From Streptococcus sp. bf_0095 (GTDB lineage: Bacteria > Bacillota > Bacilli > Lactobacillales > Streptococcaceae), in the NCBI RefSeq assembly GCF_004166885.1, contig NZ_RCYU01000001.1:806001-870000 (forward strand): a DNA stretch of 64,000 bases, written 5' to 3'. How positions within the stretch are numbered: the stretch's first letter is position 1; every line of letters begins with the position of its first letter. Positions 7,674 to 15,780 of the stretch are shown piece after piece. The translations under genes and the position numbers were made by a program. The notes under the pieces were generated by a model. The model was not told the DNA's origin. It saw nothing but the letters and a program-made list of their open reading frames with translations, and made no database searches.

Positions 7674-8093
7674 TCACTCTTCAACAAAAGAGTTCAAAAA
7701 TTCCTCAAAAGAAGCCCATTGACCGTAGATCTCAGCTGTTTCTTCTAAGACATAGAAATAAACCTTGCCATAATCCTCTGCCCTTAGAGAAAGAGCATAG
7801 TTGCCAGAACCAGGATCATAGGCGAAATGAAGAAGGTCTGCCGCCTTAAATCCCGCAGGAACCACCTCATCGTCAAACCAGGTAAGAGACTTCCTCATCT
7901 CCTCCAGTGAATCAAAGGAATTAAAAGGAAAGAGGTGACGGTCATCGTGGACACCCCTTACTTGGGGCTGGCCACCATTGTACTTGAGATAAAAATCCTT
8001 CATGGCTTCCGGCAATTTCTTTCCAAGAATCTCCTCAAATTGTAAAAAATCTTCGCTTGAAATCGCTGGATTTGTGTCTGTCAATACTAGCAT
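7674..8093 (-). CDS. SMI1/KNR4 (SUKH-1) family immunity protein
   Basis: This 139-residue protein shows the SMI1/KNR4 hallmarks: an N-terminal helix ending FEEILGKKLPEAMKDFYLKY followed by NGG, a central aspartate-rich segment with PFNSFDSLEEM, then FAYDPGSGNYALSLR and a C-terminal helix with SFEEFLNSF. The family is known from yeast cell-wall regulators and from bacterial toxin immunity. AAGGAG precedes the ATG by 5 nt. It is the promoter-proximal gene of the archipelago, with a candidate promoter at 8169-8197. Confidence 0.8.
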   Translation of the reverse strand: MLVLTDTNPAISSEDFLQFEEILGKKLPEAMKDFYLKYNGGQPQVRGVHDDRHLFPFNSFDSLEEMRKSLTWFDDEVVPAGFKAADLLHFAYDPGSGNYALSLRAEDYGKVYFYVLEETAEIYGQWASFEEFLNSFVEE

Positions 8094-8168
8094 TCCGTCT
8101 CCTTTTGAGTATCTCTTCCCAAAGGCTTTTTTTTATTTGACCTCCATATTACAGGTCCCTTTTAGGCT

Positions 8169-8197
8169 ATCATACCATAAGATTCCCTTTCCATAAA
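8169..8197 (-). promoter_or_regulatory. Candidate promoter for the immunity archipelago
   Basis: On the minus strand a TTTATG -35 and a TATGAT -10 are separated by 17 bp, about 75 bp upstream of the first SUKH gene. Confidence 0.4.
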
Positions 8198-8207
8198 GCT
8201 AAAATAG

Positions 8208-8240
8208 AAAATGAGCCCAGCGGTTCTACTAGACTCATTT
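8208..8240 (-). terminator. Possible terminator after the dehydrogenase gene
   Basis: An inverted repeat (AAATGAG / CTCATTT) with a long loop is followed on the minus strand by a T-rich run. It lies 30 bp after the stop of the dehydrogenase gene. Confidence 0.35.
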
Positions 8241-8270
8241 CATTCTTATCTTTTTTGCTTATTTCAGCCC

Positions 8271-8969
8271 TTACTTCAAACTCCAACCACCATCAATCGT
8301 GAGGATCTGTCCTTGCATGGCAGATGCCTTCCCACTGGCCAAAAAGAGGCTGACTTCTGCCACTTCCTCTGGCTCAATCCAGCGCTTGATGGGCGTCTCA
8401 CTGGCTACCCAGTCTGCTAGGCCTCCTGGTTCAAAGTCCGCTGCAGTCATGCCTGTTTTGACGGCTCCAGGAGCAATGCCAAAGACTTGAATGCCAGATT
8501 CTGCATAATCCAGGGCCAACTGCTTGGTAAAGCCCGCTAGGGCATGCTTGGAGGAGGTATAAGCGTGACCGCCTCCACCAGCTAGGCTAGAAGCAATGGA
8601 GCACATGTTGATGACGGTCCCTTGCTTCTTCTCCAACATCTGAGTCAGATAATGCCGTGTCAGCTCTACCGGAGTCACATAGTTGATCTCAAAGATCTCC
8701 TGAATCTCCTGAGCGCTTTGCTCAAGAAGGGGTTTGTAGTCATCCAATACCCCTGCCGTATTGCACAAGATGTCGACCTTAGGACACCAGTCAAAAATCG
8801 GCGTCAAATCCAAGGTCAAATCCCGCTGCAAGAAGTGAAACTCACCTGGCAACTGGGGATCAGCACCCTGGTCTACCCCATAAACCTGGTAGCCCTTTTC
8901 TAAAAAGAGACGAGCTTGAGCCAGACCAATCCCGGAGCTAACGCCTGTAATCAAGACCCCTTTAGTCAT
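8271..8969 (-). CDS. Short-chain dehydrogenase/reductase (FabG-like)
   Basis: This is a 232-residue cytoplasmic NAD(P)-dependent oxidoreductase. The Rossmann glycine motif TGVSSGIG is at residues 8-15 and NTAG at 70-73. The catalytic Tyr137 and Lys141 sit in HAYTSSK, and the C-terminal GQILTIDGGW signature is present. Length fits classical SDRs. FabG-like sequences reduce 3-oxoacyl or other carbonyl substrates; the substrate here is unknown, and it is not in a fatty-acid operon. Its ATG overlaps the end of the DUF2829 gene by 8 nt, with GGAAG upstream, so the two are coupled. Confidence 0.8.
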   Translation of the reverse strand: MTKGVLITGVSSGIGLAQARLFLEKGYQVYGVDQGADPQLPGEFHFLQRDLTLDLTPIFDWCPKVDILCNTAGVLDDYKPLLEQSAQEIQEIFEINYVTPVELTRHYLTQMLEKKQGTVINMCSIASSLAGGGGHAYTSSKHALAGFTKQLALDYAESGIQVFGIAPGAVKTGMTAADFEPGGLADWVASETPIKRWIEPEEVAEVSLFLASGKASAMQGQILTIDGGWSLK

Positions 8970-9198
8970 GAACTTCCACCCAGTCTGTCGCTAAGACATC
9001 ACAAGGGGTTGGACTCCACATGGAAAATCCTTCGCCTTCACCAGATACGTTAATGAGAAAATAAGGCGTCACTTCAAGGGCAACCCCGTTTTGCTCGATG
9101 GTATCGAAAAGCTGGACATAGTTCTCAGCACCGCCCCAACCAGTTCGCACATATTTCTTTTTTGCCTTTAGTCCAGGCAAGATTTCTTCAAATGTCAT
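8962..9198 (-). CDS. DUF2829 / Tad2-like domain protein
   Basis: The longest frame starts at 9309, but GGAG 6 nt before the ATG at 9198 makes MTFEEILPGL the likely start, giving about 78 residues. The sequence has the DUF2829 layout: an MTFEE-x-L-x-x-L-K helix, basic RTGW strand, a central polar strand ending TPYFLI, then MWSPTPCDVLATDW. This domain is now known as the Tad2 Thoeris anti-defence fold, which sequesters signalling nucleotides in phages; bacterial chromosomal copies are common and of unknown role. It overlaps the dehydrogenase start. Confidence 0.7.
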   Translation of the reverse strand: MTFEEILPGLKAKKKYVRTGWGGAENYVQLFDTIEQNGVALEVTPYFLINVSGEGEGFSMWSPTPCDVLATDWVEVHD

Positions 9199-9298
9199 CA
9201 TCTTCTCCTTTGATCCATACTCCCTTTCATTATAACAAAAATCATGCTTGCCCGTTGTTTTCCAACAGCAAAAGGGGAGTTTCCTCCCCCTTTTCACT

Positions 9299-10129
9299 CT
9301 ATTCACCATTTTCTGTCTTGTTCTTTTTCAAGGTGCGAATCGTGAACCAATAGTAAATCATCAATCCTATAACAATGATTACTGTAGGTAGGATCATAGT
9401 CATGGTAGAATTCTGAATCCCTTGTGCCAAAGTCCAGCGATGCAAGAATCCCACTACTAAAAAGGCTAAAATAGGAAAGACAAAAGCTCGGCCAATTTCT
9501 TCTTTCCATTGCCACAGAATGAGGACGCCACTAGCCCCTGTTATCAGGAGAGTATCCCATGGATTCGGTACCGTCAACCAGGCAAAAGCTGGCAAGAAAC
9601 GGACCCCAACTATTTCACTGATAAAATAGATCCCCAGAACGAGAACGACTGCTACATAGATTGCTTTTTTTGACTTCTCTTCTGCAAAAATGAGGCGACG
9701 AAGGAGATAGAATAGTAACCCAACGGCTAAAATACCCAAAATACTATCCGTTAGATAGACGAGGGGCTTGAGAACCAGGACTGCTTGCGAAGCAAAATCA
9801 CTTAAGAGGCGATAAAAAATCACAATTCCCGAGACAATCGCCCCATACTTCAGAACAGACCGCGTAGATTCTTTAGGCATATTTTCTATGATTTGGTCTG
9901 ACATTCCCTTGGGATCCTGTCCAAAATAGTCCTTGGCTGTCAATCCATTACCGCTTGCTTGTGAAAAGTCTAGCGCCAGATTATAGATCTGCTCTCTTAA
10001 AGCTTTCTCTTCATATAAGAAGCCGGCAAAATTGAAATAATCCCAGAGATCTTGGAAATAAGCTTGGTCCTCCTGGCTAAAGGTTTGAACCAAAGACTGC
10101 GTTTCTTCATAATAAATAGCTGATGTCAT
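9299..10129 (-). CDS. DUF1129-like membrane protein
   Basis: The start is taken at ATG 10129 (MTSAIYYEET), with AGGGGA upstream, rather than the longer frame at 10162. The N-terminal 90 residues are soluble and contain a YFGQDPKGMSDQIIENMP segment matching the equivalent part of its neighbour (YYGKDPRAMMDQVLSELP). Five or six hydrophobic segments follow. The two paralogues probably form a membrane complex controlled by the upstream PadR gene. It overlaps the preceding gene by about 23 nt. Confidence 0.65.
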   Translation of the reverse strand: MTSAIYYEETQSLVQTFSQEDQAYFQDLWDYFNFAGFLYEEKALREQIYNLALDFSQASGNGLTAKDYFGQDPKGMSDQIIENMPKESTRSVLKYGAIVSGIVIFYRLLSDFASQAVLVLKPLVYLTDSILGILAVGLLFYLLRRLIFAEEKSKKAIYVAVVLVLGIYFISEIVGVRFLPAFAWLTVPNPWDTLLITGASGVLILWQWKEEIGRAFVFPILAFLVVGFLHRWTLAQGIQNSTMTMILPTVIIVIGLMIYYWFTIRTLKKNKTENGE

Positions 10130-10925
10130 GATGTTTCCCCTTCCTTTGGAGACGAAATACAATGAAGGACAAGACTAGTCCTATTAGAGGGAGTAGCCAG
10201 CGTAATAAATTAGCAGTTCCTGGATTCACAAAGCGAACACAGCATCCAGTTACAAAGAAAGTCACTCCCATGACCAGTAGGCTAACAGCAAGCCGTCCCT
10301 GATTTCTATAGGTCATGATCGTAAATCCAAGAAGAACCAGAAAAGCCAGAACAATCGCCCAACCATCTGGCAAAAGGATACTTCGATTCAGACTCAAATG
10401 GTCAGAAAACACGCGCTCTATCCTAGGAGACAGGATCAAACTAATCACACTGATAACAAGAGCCCAAGGCCACTTGATTTCCCCATAGCTCTGTTTGGAC
10501 CAAAGCCACATCATAAATTGACTGTACACAAAGAAAATGAATAGATCTAGCAAATATGTTAAAGGAGCAATCACCAGTGGCAGCATCCAGGCAAAATCCA
10601 TTACAAACCGCATGCCAACGAAAATCGTTCCAAGAATCAAGAATAACCCCACATAAGAACCTAGCCTGCGTCTAGGTAACTCCGAGAGAACTTGGTCCAT
10701 CATGGCCCTTGGGTCCTTTCCGTAATAATCCATTGCACCAATCCCGTCTCGCTCAGCAACCTTTAAATCGCAAACCATATTGTAGAGCTGTTCACCCAGT
10801 AGCTCATCATCATAAAAATAGGACTTCACTCCAATATAAGCTATCATTTTTTTCATATAAGCTTGATTGTCCTTATTTAGGTGCATCAATTCGGCTGACA
10901 TTTTTTCTGTATAATCTTCGATCAT
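10107..10925 (-). CDS. DUF1129-like membrane protein, paralogue
   Basis: This is a 272-residue protein with a soluble N-terminal domain (residues 1-85, including YYGKDPRAMMDQVL) and about six transmembrane segments starting near residue 90. It is a diverged paralogue of the next gene. The start ATG overlaps the PadR stop by 4 nt (ATGA). PadR-controlled genes of this layout are frequent in Firmicutes and often respond to membrane stress, but no specific function can be read from the sequence. Confidence 0.65.
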   Translation of the reverse strand: MIEDYTEKMSAELMHLNKDNQAYMKKMIAYIGVKSYFYDDELLGEQLYNMVCDLKVAERDGIGAMDYYGKDPRAMMDQVLSELPRRRLGSYVGLFLILGTIFVGMRFVMDFAWMLPLVIAPLTYLLDLFIFFVYSQFMMWLWSKQSYGEIKWPWALVISVISLILSPRIERVFSDHLSLNRSILLPDGWAIVLAFLVLLGFTIMTYRNQGRLAVSLLVMGVTFFVTGCCVRFVNPGTANLLRWLLPLIGLVLSFIVFRLQRKGKHHDISYLL

Positions 10926-11248
10926 GCTTCCCCCTCCTTTTTCACGCGTTCTACTTTAATGACCAGATCCTGCCACTGGTTCCAAAATTCCTCTAAGCGC
11001 TCTCTTCCTTCCATGGTTAGAGAGAAATATTTGCGATCAGGTCCATCCGGAGAGGGCCTCATCTCTCCTACGATGACTCCCTGCTTCTCTAGTTTCTGAA
11101 GCAAGGGATAAATGGTCCCCGCAACGATCTTATCGAAGCCGGTTTCCTTGAGACTTTGGATCAATTCATAGCCATAAATAGATTTTTTTGAAATAATTTC
11201 TAAAACACAACCTTCCAGGACACCCTTGAGCAATTGCGACTCTTTCAT
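10922..11248 (-). CDS. PadR-family transcriptional regulator
   Basis: This 108-residue protein has the PadR winged-helix: an N-terminal GVLEGCVLEIIS segment, KSIYGYELIQSL, then GTIYPLLQKLEKQGV (recognition helix and wing) and a C-terminal dimerisation helix (ERLEEFWNQWQDL). PadR proteins repress their own operons and release DNA on binding a ligand or antimicrobial. It is the first gene of a three-gene operon with two membrane proteins. A TAGT-containing near-palindromic region upstream (around 11280-11350, ACTAGT twice) could be its operator. Confidence 0.85.
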   Translation of the reverse strand: MKESQLLKGVLEGCVLEIISKKSIYGYELIQSLKETGFDKIVAGTIYPLLQKLEKQGVIVGEMRPSPDGPDRKYFSLTMEGRERLEEFWNQWQDLVIKVERVKKEGEA

Positions 11249-11424
11249 CCTGCTCCCCCTTTCTATACCGCCTCTTTTTGGCTAGTTTGTTTTACATACT
11301 AGTCCTTTCACTATTAGTATACTCCTCCTTAACTAGTTTGTAAAGCATAATAGTTAAAAATACTGCATGAAACTTGATAAATCCGAGCATTATGACTAAA
11401 TATACAATTAATTTCAAAAAAAAT

Positions 11425-11452
11425 TTGCTTTTTACCGGAAAAGGTGTATAAT
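11425..11452 (+). promoter_or_regulatory. Promoter of the peptide-binding lipoprotein gene
   Basis: TTGCTT and TATAAT are separated by 16 bp, 32 bp before the start codon. Confidence 0.7.
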
Positions 11453-11483
11453 AATACAAAATCTTTATTAAAGGAGATAAGTG

Positions 11484-13448
11484 ATGAAAAAATCTAAACT
11501 AGCTTTCCTTGCAGGTGTCACGGTTGCTTCAGCCCTGTTCCTTGCTTCTTGTGGATCATCTGCAAAGTCTTCTCAGACAAACACTTTTTCATACGTGTAT
11601 AGCACTGATCCAGACTCTTTGAACTACCTCCTTTCAAACCGTTCAACAACAAGTGATGTCACAACTAACTTAGTAGATGGACTTTTTGAAAACGACCAAT
11701 ACGGTAACTTGGTCCCTGCTTTAGCAGAAGATTGGTCTGTTTCTAAGGATGGATTGACTTATACTTACAAACTTCGTAAAGATGCAAAATGGTATGACTC
11801 AGAAGGGAACGAATATGCAGACGTCACTGCACAGGACTTCGTCACTTCTCTGAAATACGTAGCGGACAACAAGTCAGATGCCCTCTACTTGGTTCAAAAC
11901 TCAGTAGCCGGCCTGGATGACTATGTCACTGGTAAAAATACGGACTTCTCTAAAGTTGGAGTAAAAGCCGTTGACGACCATACCCTTCAATACACCTTGG
12001 CTCAACCTGAGTCTTTCTGGAATTCTAAATTGACAACTTCGACCATGATGCCCGTCAATGAAAAATTCCTCAAGTCTGCAGGTAAAGACTTTGGTAGCGT
12101 CAAACCTTCTGGAATCCTCTACAACGGTCCTTACTACTTGAAATCCTTCACTTCAAAATCGTTAATGGAGTTCACTAAGAACGAGAACTACTACGACAAA
12201 GACAATGTGAAGATCGATGATATCAAATTGACCTACTTCGATGGTTCTGACCAAGACTACCTAGCTCGTAACTTTTCTGATGGAAACTTGACCACTGCGC
12301 GTCTCTTCCCAACGAGCTCAACCTTCAGTACCATTGAGAAAAAATTCAAGGACAATATCGTTTATTCACCGCAAGATGCGACTGTCTACTATGTCTACTT
12401 CAACGTAAACCGTCAAAACTACGGTCATACTGAGAAGACAACAGACGACCAGAAGAACCAAACCAAAACAGCTCTTCAAAACAAAAACTTCCGTCAAGCC
12501 ATCAACTTTGCCCTTGATCGTACTTCTCTAAGTGCCCAATCAAACGGGAAAGATGGGGCTAGCAAAACCCTTCGTACGCTTCTTGTACCTCCAACATTTG
12601 TGCAAGTAGACAACAAAGACTTCGGTACTGTTGTTGAAGAAAAACTTGCTGCAACAGGAGATGATTGGAAGGATGTCAGCCTAGCTGATGCGCAAGATAG
12701 CATGTTCAATACGGACAAGGCTAAAGCACAATTTGCTAAAGCCAAAGAAGAGCTCCAAGCGCAAGGTGTTCAATTCCCAATCCACATCGACTACGTGGTT
12801 GACCAGTCTTCTGCTAGCATTGTGCAACAAGCTGATTCAATGAAAGACTCCATCGAAAAAACATTAGGAAAAGAAAATGTTGTCGTGGATGTTCAGAAAT
12901 TGTCTACGGAAGATGCGGACAATGCAACCTACTTCGCTCAAAGTCCTGATCAAAAAGACTTTGATATGGATATCGCTGGTTGGGGACCTGACTTCCAAGA
13001 TCCATCAACTTACTTGGATATCTTCAATCCAGTCGATGGTTCAGCCTTAGCAGGTATGGGAATCAATCCGGCAACTGACCAAGCCCTAATTGAAAAACTA
13101 GGTTTGAACGAGTACAAACAACTATTGGATGATGCCAATGCAGAACAATTGGATACCAAAACTCGTTATGAAAAATATGCTGTTGCTCAAGCTTGGTTGA
13201 CAGACAATGCCTTTGCACTTCCTGTCTACTCTAAAGGTGCTGTTCCTTCTATCACGAAGATTAAACCATTTACAAAAGCCTTCTCCTTGATCGGTATCAA
13301 AGACGGTTCTAGCTACTACAAGTACATGGAACTACAAAGTGATACAGTCACAACTGCCGATTACGACAAAGCTTATAAGAATTGGTTGAAAGAAAAAGAA
13401 GAATCAAACAAAAAAGCACAAGAAGAACTTGCAAAACACGTGAAATAA
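11484..13448 (+). CDS. Oligopeptide ABC transporter substrate-binding lipoprotein (OppA/AliB type)
   Basis: The ATG at 11484 has AGGAG 7 nt upstream; an in-frame GTG one codon earlier is too close to that site. The product is a 654-residue lipoprotein with a signal peptide and lipobox LASC (Cys23). The body is an SBP_bac_5 peptide-binding fold: LNYLLSNRSTTSD near the N-terminus, YYDKDNVKIDDIKL, FRQAINFALDR and a WGPDFQDPSTYLDI segment. It captures oligopeptides outside the membrane for an Opp/Ami-type permease. No permease or ATPase genes are adjacent, so it is an orphan receptor. A lysine-rich C-terminal tail follows. Confidence 0.9.
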   Translation: MKKSKLAFLAGVTVASALFLASCGSSAKSSQTNTFSYVYSTDPDSLNYLLSNRSTTSDVTTNLVDGLFENDQYGNLVPALAEDWSVSKDGLTYTYKLRKDAKWYDSEGNEYADVTAQDFVTSLKYVADNKSDALYLVQNSVAGLDDYVTGKNTDFSKVGVKAVDDHTLQYTLAQPESFWNSKLTTSTMMPVNEKFLKSAGKDFGSVKPSGILYNGPYYLKSFTSKSLMEFTKNENYYDKDNVKIDDIKLTYFDGSDQDYLARNFSDGNLTTARLFPTSSTFSTIEKKFKDNIVYSPQDATVYYVYFNVNRQNYGHTEKTTDDQKNQTKTALQNKNFRQAINFALDRTSLSAQSNGKDGASKTLRTLLVPPTFVQVDNKDFGTVVEEKLAATGDDWKDVSLADAQDSMFNTDKAKAQFAKAKEELQAQGVQFPIHIDYVVDQSSASIVQQADSMKDSIEKTLGKENVVVDVQKLSTEDADNATYFAQSPDQKDFDMDIAGWGPDFQDPSTYLDIFNPVDGSALAGMGINPATDQALIEKLGLNEYKQLLDDANAEQLDTKTRYEKYAVAQAWLTDNAFALPVYSKGAVPSITKIKPFTKAFSLIGIKDGSSYYKYMELQSDTVTTADYDKAYKNWLKEKEESNKKAQEELAKHVK

Positions 13449-13458
13449 TCACGATAAA

Positions 13459-13487
13459 AACACCGGGGATGTAATCCTCGGTGTTTT
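13459..13487 (+). terminator. Rho-independent terminator of the lipoprotein gene
   Basis: A 12-bp stem (AACACCGGGGAT / ATCCTCGGTGTT) with a 3-nt loop is followed by a short T run, 10 bp after the stop. The rest of the 322-bp gap to 13770 holds repeat copy A1. Confidence 0.85.
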
Positions 13488-13581
13488 AAAATGTAGACAA
13501 CTTGTTCCTTTATATAGAACAAGTTAGGAACACATAAATAATTAAGATAATACATCCAATTAGCTCATTCAAGCATACACT

Positions 13582-13719
13582 GAAACTTTCCGCCGTGAGA
13601 AAAGTGCTAGAAACATTCTTGTTTCTAGCACTCGGGAGTTTTGAAACGTTAGGTTCAAAACTAAGTCATGGAACTTCCTAGAAGTTCGCTGATGTCCGTA
13701 CTCACCTAAAGAAAGTTTC
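13582..13719 (+). repeat. Structured repeat family A, copy A1
   Basis: This is a 138-bp element bounded by inverted ends (GAAACTTTCC ... GAAAGTTTC). Inside are GTGAG/CTCAC, then a hairpin GTGCTAGAAA/TTTCTAGCAC, a hairpin AGTTTTGAA/TTCAAAACT and a hairpin GAACTTC/GAAGTTC. It lies between the convergent lipoprotein and permease genes. Other copies are at 17731, 24166 and 26572. Confidence 0.85.
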
Positions 13720-13770
13720 AAGGTGAGCTTTATCTACACCTATTTTCCTAAGCTTCCATCGTATCGAACG

Positions 13771-15780
13771 CTACCGCACAACAATCTTCCGATAACTTCT
13801 AGAAGTCAGAAGAAAGACGAGGACATAAGAGATGAAAAAGACAGCGCAGATGGAAAGAGTTGTTTGAAGGACCAGTCCCGCATTGGTCGCTCCTAAGATG
13901 GCAACGATCTTTGCAATCATCTTGTAGGCCACTCCTAGGTATAGGAAGGAGAAGAATAATGGAAGGAAGAAGACAGTGAGAATCTGTTTGCGAATGGTGG
14001 TGCCGGTTTGCTTTTGGTCCAATCCTACTTGTTGCAAGATCACAAAATTATCCCGATCCTCATGACCCTCTGAAATCTGTTTGTAGTAAATGACGAGTAC
14101 TGTAGCTAATAGAAAGATGACCGATAGGAAAATCCCAATAAAGAGGAGAGTCCCTGCTGTTTCACGCCACTCCTTCTCTATGCTGTATCGTTCAAATCCA
14201 CCAAAGAAAGTCGCACCATATTGACTCATTTTGTCTGTCGAATAAAGGTCTTTGATCAAGCCACTGATGAAATCTTGATTCTCTTTATCTTTTGCAGTAA
14301 TAGCGAATTCCAAATTTTTATCAACTTTTAGTCCCAGTTGGTTCAAGTCAGGGAGGACAAGGTACAAACCCATTTGATGTTGAAACAGGTCGGATTGAGG
14401 GAGTTTTCCTTGGATAAAATTGGAGTCTAGTTTTTGTTTAATCGTGAAGGTCTTCCCATTGATTTCTAATTGCGAATCTAATTTTCCTGGATACTGATAC
14501 CCATAGGCTAGGATTTCATTTTCCCCAAGCTCAACTTTTTGACCCGTCAGTTGCTCGTAAGTCGCCTGATCAAAAAAGTAGACTGTTCCCTCTGTCTTCA
14601 TCTCCATCTCCTGACCAGCTTCTTGATAGGACTGTTCATAAACCTCTAAGCTCCTTCCATCAATCTTTCGAATTTCAGCCGACCAGTATGTTGTCTGTGC
14701 CACCTGATAATCTGATAGATTTGTCGCATCGGCTGTTTTCTTAATTTGAGCTTGAACATCCTTGATAACTGGTTCTGTCTCAGCATCTGAAGGCATATGC
14801 CCCACACTAATCATGTAATCAGAAGGGTAAACAGTATCTAGGTAGTTCTGTCCTCCAATAAAGATATTGAGGGACCCGGTTAAGGTGACCAAGACCATGG
14901 TGGAAAGAATACTAATGGTCGCAAGACCCGCTGCATTTTTTCGCATCCGTGCTATCAAGTTGGAGACAGATATAAAATTCTCTGGCTTGTAATAGTAGGA
15001 TTTCCGACCTTTGAGAAATCTTAAGAAGGTAATAGATCCTGCGTTGAATAAAAGATAAGTCGCCAGAATGACTAAGATGACAGCAATAAAGAATCCTTGA
15101 ACCGCTGCAACTGGACGCTCAACGGTTAGCGCTATATAAAACGCAATTCCTAAGAGCCCAAGTCCTAAAAGAGTTTGGACCAGCAAGAAGCGTCCCTTCT
15201 TCTCTCCTGCTTTTTTCTGTTGCATGAGGTGGAGGGAACTGTAGCGCAAGAGGCGGAAAGAATTCAACAAGAGAATGAGGCCAAAAGCTAAGGCTAACCC
15301 AAGTAAAGTGTTAAGAACAGCCCCTATCTGGAAGGTTGATTGAATGACGACTGGTAGCCCCATACATTTTAGGAGCAAGGCAAAAATCAGGCGATCAAAT
15401 AAGAGCCCCAAACCCAGTCCTACTCCAACTGTGAGAACATAGAAGAAGAGCAATTCCCATAAGGTCATGATGAGGAGATGCTTCTTCTCCATTCCCAGAA
15501 CACTGTACAAGCCCAGTTCTTTGGAACGATTTTTCATGACAAAGCCATTGGCATAAGCCACCAAAATGATGACGACCAGCTGGACGACGAAACTACCAAA
15601 ACCAAGAACAGTTCTCGCCGCCCCCCCTCCGTAAGAATCCTCTAAATGAGGGGTAGATGACAAGGCGATAAAACTATAAAGGATCATGGTCGTTAAAATG
15701 ACAGCCAGGGCAAAGGGGTAATAGAGTTTGCGATTTTGTTTGAGGTTGGAAAGAGCTAATTTACTTGTTAATTTAAACAT
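13771..15780 (-). CDS. Bce-type ABC transporter permease (module 1)
   Basis: ATG at 15780 is chosen because AAAGGAGG lies 6 nt upstream; it overlaps the ATPase stop by 8 nt. The 669-residue protein has ten predicted membrane segments in FtsX-like arrangement (2 x FtsX domain). A large extracellular domain of about 200 residues lies between segments 7 and 8 (residues ~310-515). The motif MKNRSKELGLYSVLGMEKKH after segment 2 is typical. BceB-type permeases recognise antimicrobial peptides such as bacitracin or lantibiotics and signal to a partner sensor kinase. It is well diverged from the module 2 permease. Confidence 0.9.
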   Translation of the reverse strand: MFKLTSKLALSNLKQNRKLYYPFALAVILTTMILYSFIALSSTPHLEDSYGGGAARTVLGFGSFVVQLVVIILVAYANGFVMKNRSKELGLYSVLGMEKKHLLIMTLWELLFFYVLTVGVGLGLGLLFDRLIFALLLKCMGLPVVIQSTFQIGAVLNTLLGLALAFGLILLLNSFRLLRYSSLHLMQQKKAGEKKGRFLLVQTLLGLGLLGIAFYIALTVERPVAAVQGFFIAVILVILATYLLFNAGSITFLRFLKGRKSYYYKPENFISVSNLIARMRKNAAGLATISILSTMVLVTLTGSLNIFIGGQNYLDTVYPSDYMISVGHMPSDAETEPVIKDVQAQIKKTADATNLSDYQVAQTTYWSAEIRKIDGRSLEVYEQSYQEAGQEMEMKTEGTVYFFDQATYEQLTGQKVELGENEILAYGYQYPGKLDSQLEINGKTFTIKQKLDSNFIQGKLPQSDLFQHQMGLYLVLPDLNQLGLKVDKNLEFAITAKDKENQDFISGLIKDLYSTDKMSQYGATFFGGFERYSIEKEWRETAGTLLFIGIFLSVIFLLATVLVIYYKQISEGHEDRDNFVILQQVGLDQKQTGTTIRKQILTVFFLPLFFSFLYLGVAYKMIAKIVAILGATNAGLVLQTTLSICAVFFISYVLVFLLTSRSYRKIVVR

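Noticed and set aside
1..8100. Left region as part of a prophage or integrative element
   Set aside because: No integrase, phage structural gene, attachment-site duplication or tRNA target is visible in the window.
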